DNA from: Actinernus sp. WN-2022
Lineage: Eukaryota; Cnidaria; Anthozoa; Actiniaria; Actinernidae
Reading direction: 5' to 3'
Length of the DNA stretch: 64,000 bases
NCBI GenBank assembly: GCA_030867875.1
Contig: JAOWCC010000750.1
Span: forward strand, 79,092 to 143,091
Position 1 is the first letter of the stretch. Every line of letters starts with the position of its first letter. Positions 58,601 through 64,000 of this stretch are shown in pieces. The notes under the pieces are model-generated. The model was not told the origin of the DNA, made no database searches, and saw nothing but the letters and a program-made list of their open reading frames with translations. The position numbers and the translations under genes were made by a program.

Positions 58601-61600
58601 TTCATCATTCCTGATTCCTGATTCATCATTCCTGATTCCTGATTCATCATTCCTGATTCCTGATTCATCATTCCTGATTCATGATTCACCATTCCTGATT
58701 CCTGATTCATCATTCCTCTTTCCTGATTCATCATTCCTGATTCCTGATTCATCATTCCTGATTCCTGATTCATCATTCCTGATTCCTGATTAATCACTCC
58801 TGATTCCTGATCCTGATATGCTGATTCATCATTCCTGATTCATCATTCCTGATTCCTGATTCATCATTGCTGATTCCTGATTCGTCATTCATCATTCCTG
58901 ATTCATCATTCCTGATTCCTGATTCATCATTCCTGATTCCTGATTCCTGATTCATCATTCCCGATTCATCATTCATCATTCCTGATTCATCATTCCTGAT
59001 TCCTGATTCCTGATTCATCATTCATCATTCCTGATTCATCATTCCTGATTCCTGATTGATCATTCTCATTCCTGATTGATCATTCCTCATTCCTGATTCA
59101 TCATTCCTGATTCTTGATTCATCATTCCTGATTCCTGATTAATCACTCCTGATTCCTAATTCCTGATTCATCATTCCTGATTCATCATTCATCATTCCTG
59201 ATTCATCATTCATCATTCCTGATTCATCATTCCTGATTCCTGATTCATCATTGCTGATTCCTGATTCATAATTCATCATTCCTGATTCCTGATTCATCAT
59301 TCCTGATTCATCATTCATCATTCCTGATTCATCATTCCTGATTCCTGATTCATCATTCCTGATTCCTGATTAATCACTCCTGATTCCTGATTCCTGATTC
59401 CTGATTCATCATTCCTGATTCATCATTCCTGATTCCTGATTCATCATTGCTGATTCCTGATTCATCATTCATCATTCCTGATTGATCATTGCTGATTCCT
59501 GATTCATCATTCCTGATTCCTGATTCATCATTCCTGATTGCTGATTCATCATTCCTGATGCATCATTCCTGATTCATCATTCCTGATTCCTGTTTCATTA
59601 TTCCTGATTCCTGATTCATCATTCCTGATTCATGATTCACCATTCCTGATTCCTGATTCGTCATTCCTCTTTCCTGATTCATCATTCCTGATTCCTGATA
59701 CATCATTCATCATTCTGATTCATCATTCCTTATTCCTGATTCATCATTCCTGATTCCTGATTCATCATTCATCATTCATCATTCCTGATTCATCATTCTT
59801 CATTCCTGATTCGTCATTCATCATTCCTGATTCATCATTCCTGATTCTGATTCCTGATTCATCATTCCTGATTCCTGATTCCTGATTCATCATTACTGAT
59901 TCATTATTCCTGATTCATCATTCATCATTCCTGATTCATCATTCCTGCTTCCTGATTCCTGATTCATCATTCCTGATTCACCATTCCTGATTCATCATTC
60001 CTGATTCCTGATTCATCATTCATGATTCCTGATTCATCATTCTGATTCATCATTCCTGATTCCTGATTCATCATTCCTGATTCCTGATTCATCATTCCTG
60101 ATTCATGATTCACCATTCCTGATTCCTGATTCATCATTCCTCTTTCTGATTCATCATTCCTGATTCCTGATTCATCATTCCTGATTCCTGATTCATCATT
60201 CCTGATTCCTGATTAATCACTCCTGATTCCTGATTCCTGATTGCTGATTCATCATTCCTGATTCATCATTCCTGATTCCTGATTCATCATTGCTGATTCC
60301 TGATTCGTCATTCATCATTCCTGATTCCTGATTCATCATTCCTGATTCATCATTCATCATTCCTGATTTGATCATTGCTGATTCCTGATTCATCATTCCT
60401 GATTGCTGATTCATCATTCCTGATGCATCATTCCTGATTCATCATTCCTGATTCCTGTTTCATTATTCCTGATTCCTGATTCATGATTCACCATTCCTGA
60501 TTCCTGATTCGTCATTCCTCTTCCTGATTCATCATTCCTGATTCCTGATACATCATTCATCATTCCTGATTCATCATTCCTGATTCCTGATTCATCATTC
60601 CTGATTTCCTGATTGATCATTCATCATTCCTGATTGATCATTCCTCATTCCTGATTCATCATTCCTGATTCCTGATTGATCATTCCTCATTCCTGATTCA
60701 TCATTCCTGATTCTTGATTCATCATTCCTGATTCCTGATTAATCACTCCTGATTCCTGATTCCTGATTCCTGATTCATCATTCCTGATTCATCTTTCCTG
60801 ATTCCTGATTCATCATTGCTGATTCCTGATTCATCATTCATCATTCCTGATTGATCATTGCTGATTCCTGATTCATCATTCCCTGATTCCTGATTCATCA
60901 TTCCTGATTGCTGATTCATCATTCTGATGCATCATTCCTGATTCATCATTCCTGATTCCTGTTTCATTATTCCTGATTCCTGATTCATCATTCCTGATTC
61001 ATGATTCACCATTCCTGATTCCTGATTCGTCATTCCTCTTTCCTGATTCATCATTCCTGATTCCTGATTCATCATTCATCATTCCTGATTCATCATTCCT
61101 GATTCCTGATTCATCATTGCTGATTCCTGATTCATAATTCATCATTCCTGATTCCTGATTTCATCATTCCTGATTCATCATTCATCATTCTGATTCATTA
61201 TTCCTGATTCATCATTCATCATTCCTGATTCATCATTCCTGCTTCCTGATTCCTGATTCATCATTCCCTGATTCACCATTCCTGATTCATCATTCCTGAT
61301 TCCTGATTCATCATTCATGATTCCTGATTCATCATTCCTGATTCATCATTCATCATTCCTGATTCATCATTCCTGATTCCTGATTCCTGATTCATCATTC
61401 ATCATTCCTGATTCATCATTCCTGATTCCTGATTGATCATTCCTCATTCCTGATTGATCATTCCTCATTCCTGATTCATCATTCCTGATTCCTGATTCAT
61501 CATTCCTGATTCCTGATTAATCACTCCTGATTCCTAATTCCTGATTCATCATTCCTGATTCATCATTCATCATTCCTGATTCATCATTCATCATTCCTGA

Positions 61601-62270
61601 TTCATCATTCCTGATTCCTGATTCATCATTGCTGATTCCTGATTCATAATTCATCATTCCTGATTCCTGATTCATCATTCCTGATTCATCATCATCATTC
61701 CTGATTCATCATTCCTGATTCTGATTCATCATTCCTGATTCCTGATTAATCACTCCTGATTCCTGATTCCTGATTCCTGATTCATCATTCCTGATTCATC
61801 ATTCCTGATTCCTGATTCATCATTGCTGATTCCTGATTCATCATTCATCATTCCTGATTGATCATTGCTGATTCCTGATTCATCATTCCTGATTCCTGAT
61901 TCATCATTCCTGATTGCTGATTCATCATTCCTGATGCATCATTCCTGATTCATCATTCCTGATTCCTGTTTCATTATTCCTGATTCCTGATTCATCATTC
62001 CTGATTCATGATTCACCATTCCTGATTCCTGATCGTCATTCCTCTTTCCTGATTCATCATTCCTGATTCCTGATACATCATTCATCATTCCTGATTCATC
62101 ATTCCTTATTCCTGATTCATCATTCCTGATTCCTGATTCATCATTCATCATTCATCATCCTGATTCATCATTCATCATTCCTGATTCGTCATTCATCATT
62201 CTGATTCATCATTCCTGATTCCTGATTCCTGATTCATCATTCCTGATTCCTGATTCCTGATTCATCATTA
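55663..62270 (-). repeat. Mirror of blocks 27,152-33,776
   Basis: The short and long block order is intact in reverse complement, with the internal marker at about 59,895. The left counterpart has an unbroken register from 27,152 to about 30,650. The matching stretch here (about 58,780-62,270) has many single-base indels, for example near 58,811, 59,065, 59,715, 60,369, 60,523, 61,162 and 62,034. Confidence 0.9.
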
Positions 62271-64000
62271 CTGATTCCTGATTAATCACTCCTGATTCCT
62301 GATTCCTGATTGCTGATTCATCATTCCTGATTCATCATTCCTGATTCCTGATTCCTGATTCATCATTGCTGATTCCTGATTCGTCATTCATCATTCCTGA
62401 TTCCTGATTCATCATTCCTGATTCATCATTCATCATTCCTGATTGATCATTGCTGATTCCTGATTCATCATTCCTGATTGCTGATTCATCATTCCTGATG
62501 CATCATTCCTGATTCATCATTCCCTGATTCCTGTTTCATTATTCCTGATTCCTGATTCATGATTCACCATTCCTGATTCCTGATTCGTCATTCCTCTTTC
62601 CTGATTCATCATTCCTGATTCCTGATACATCATTCATCATTCCTGATTCATCATTCCTGATTCCTGATTCATCATTCCTGATTCCTGATTGATCATTCAT
62701 CATTCCTGATTGATCATTCCTCATTCCTGATTCATCATTCCTGATTCCTGATTGATCATTCCTCATTCCTGATTGATCATTCCTCATTCCTGATTCATCA
62801 TTCCTGATTCTTGATTCATCATTCCTGATTCCTGATTCATCACTCCTGATTCCTGATTCCTGATTCCTGATTCATCATTCCTGATTCATCTTTCCTGATT
62901 CCTGATTCATCATTGCTGATTCCTGATTCATCATTCATCATTCCTGATTGATCATTGCTGATTCCTGATTCATCATTCCTGATTCCTGATTCATCATTCC
63001 TGATTGCTGATTCATCATTCCTGATGCATCATTCCTGATTCATCATTCCTGATTCCTGTTTCATTATTCCTGATTCCTGATTCATCATTCCTGATTCATG
63101 ATTCACCATTCCTGATTCCTGATTAATCATTCATCATTCCTGATTCATCATTCCTGATTCCTGATCATCATTGCTGATTCCTGATTCATAATTCATCATT
63201 CCTGATTCCTGATTCATCATTCCTGATTCATCATTCATCATTCCTGATTCATTATTCCTGATTCATCATTCATCATTCCTGATTCATCATTCCTGCTTCC
63301 TGATTCCTGATTCATCATTCCTGATTCACCATTCCTGATTCATCATTCCTGATTCCTGATTCATCATTCATGATTCCTGATTCATCATTCCTGATTCATC
63401 ATTCATCATTCCTGATTCATCATTCCTGATTCCTGATTCCTGATTCATCATTCATCATTCCTGATTCATCATTCCTGATTCCTGATTGATCATTCCTCAT
63501 TCCTGATTGATCATTCCTCATTCCTGATTCATCATTCCTGATTCTGATTCATCATTCCTGATTCCTGATTAATCACTCCTGATTCCTAATTCCTGATTCA
63601 TCATTCCTGATTCATCATTCATCATTCCTGATTCATCATTCATCATTCTGATTCATCATTGCTGATTCCTGATTCATAATTCATCATTCCTGATTCATCA
63701 TTGCTGATTCCTGATTCATCATTCATCATTCCTGATTCATCATTCATCATTCCTGATTCATCATTCCTGATTCCTGACTCATCATTCATCATTCCTGATT
63801 CATCATTCCTTATTCCTGATTCATCATTCCTGATTCCTGATTCATCATTCATCATTCCTGATTCATCATTCCTGATTCTGATTCCTGATTCATCATTCCC
63901 GATTCATCATTCATCATTCCTGATTCATCATTCCTGATTCCTGATTCCTGATTCATCATTCATCATTCCTGATTCATCATTCCTGATTCCTGATTGATCA
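62271..64000 (-). repeat. Mirror of 25,434-27,151, cut by the window end
   Basis: Starts with the mirrored 315-bp deletion junction (ACTGATT followed at once by CCTGATT and AATCACT) and runs through the AATGAGG-AATGATC segment (62,557-62,787). It then enters the long MMNDESG-type segment with the AGTCAGG unit, seen as CCTGACT near 63,775. The window ends inside the repeat. Confidence 0.9.

Larger units (their letters stand above)
44718..64000 (-). repeat. Heptanucleotide array, inverted orientation (right arm of palindrome)
   Basis: The reverse complement of about 25,434-44,716. If position p maps to 89,434 minus p, the AATCAGT markers at 44510, 39585, 35343, 33776, 29531 and 27151 should appear at 44924, 49849, 54091, 55658, 59903 and 62283. 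They are found, as ACTGATT, at about 44927, 49857, 54097, 55662, 59895 and 62270. The small, wandering offsets come from many single-base indels. The 315-bp deletion junction of the left arm is also mirrored (62,270 onward). The arm continues beyond the window. Confidence 0.95.

Noticed and set aside
1..64000. CRISPR array
   Set aside because: There are no constant repeats separated by unique spacers. All sequence is made of the same heptamer family, and there are no cas-like genes.
1..64000. Human satellite II/III type (GGAAT pentamer) array
   Set aside because: GGAAT does occur at most unit joins, but the period is 7 bp with AATCAGG/AATGATG units, not a 5-bp CATTC repeat.
1..64000. Cyanobacterial-type short heptamer repeats (STRR)
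   Set aside because: Those are known as short runs between genes. Tens of kilobases with no gene and multi-kilobase higher-order repeats do not fit, though the 7-bp period alone cannot exclude it.
1..64000. Telomeric repeat
   Set aside because: No G-run telomere-like unit is present. The units are mixed and arranged in kilobase-scale higher-order repeats, unlike telomerase products.
1..64000. tRNA, rRNA, transposon or promoter signals
   Set aside because: No non-heptamer sequence long enough to hold any of these is present on either strand.

Overview
The whole 64 kb window is one satellite-type tandem repeat built on a 7-bp unit. I see no protein-coding gene, RNA gene, transposon or CRISPR array. 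On the + strand of the left part almost every unit is AATCAGG or AATGATG, mixed with a small set of one- or two-base variants (AATCAGC, AATGACG, AATCATG, AATGGTG, AATAATG, AAACAGG, AATGAGG, AATGATC, AATCAAG, AGTGATT, AATTATG, AATTAGG, AAAGAGG, AAGCAGG, AATCGGG, TATCAGG, CATCAGG, AATCAGT). Because 7 is not a multiple of 3, any open frame reads three units (21 bp) as a 7-residue peptide such as MMNQESG. The many short ORFs on both strands are a by-product of this and not genes. The organism cannot be named from the sequence. A megasatellite of this size with nested higher-order repeats, and no gene in 64 kb, points to a eukaryotic heterochromatic region (centromeric, pericentromeric or subtelomeric) rather than a bacterial genome.

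Layout. Positions 1 to about 44,717 run in one orientation (purine-rich strand on +). At about 44,717 the array turns over, and 44,718-64,000 is the reverse complement of about 25,430-44,716, marker by marker and unit by unit, so the window holds at least 19.3 kb of each arm of a near-perfect palindrome with essentially no spacer. The right arm runs off the window end.

The left part has higher-order structure. A rare unit, AATCAGT, ends at 635, 4940, 9357, 12073, 17400, 20844, 23224, 27151, 29531, 33776, 35343, 39585 and 44510 and divides the array into blocks. Up to 29,531 every spacing is an exact multiple of 7. Blocks repeat as larger units: 3,689 bp twice (about 1.3-8.5 kb), about 2.7 kb twice (8.5-13.9 kb), 3,444 bp (14.1-20.9 kb), and about 6.3 kb as a short plus a long block three times (20.8-39.6 kb). 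The 39.6-44.5 kb block is a diverged copy of 12.1-17.4 kb.

The 7-bp register is unbroken from base 6 to about 30,650. After that, single-base insertions and deletions appear and become frequent across the rest of the left arm and all of the right arm. The two palindrome arms share base substitutions but not these indels. This is what one physical sequence read twice with independent errors would give, so the palindrome may well be a fold-back long-read or contig-end artefact. A true inverted duplication with poor consensus is the alternative.
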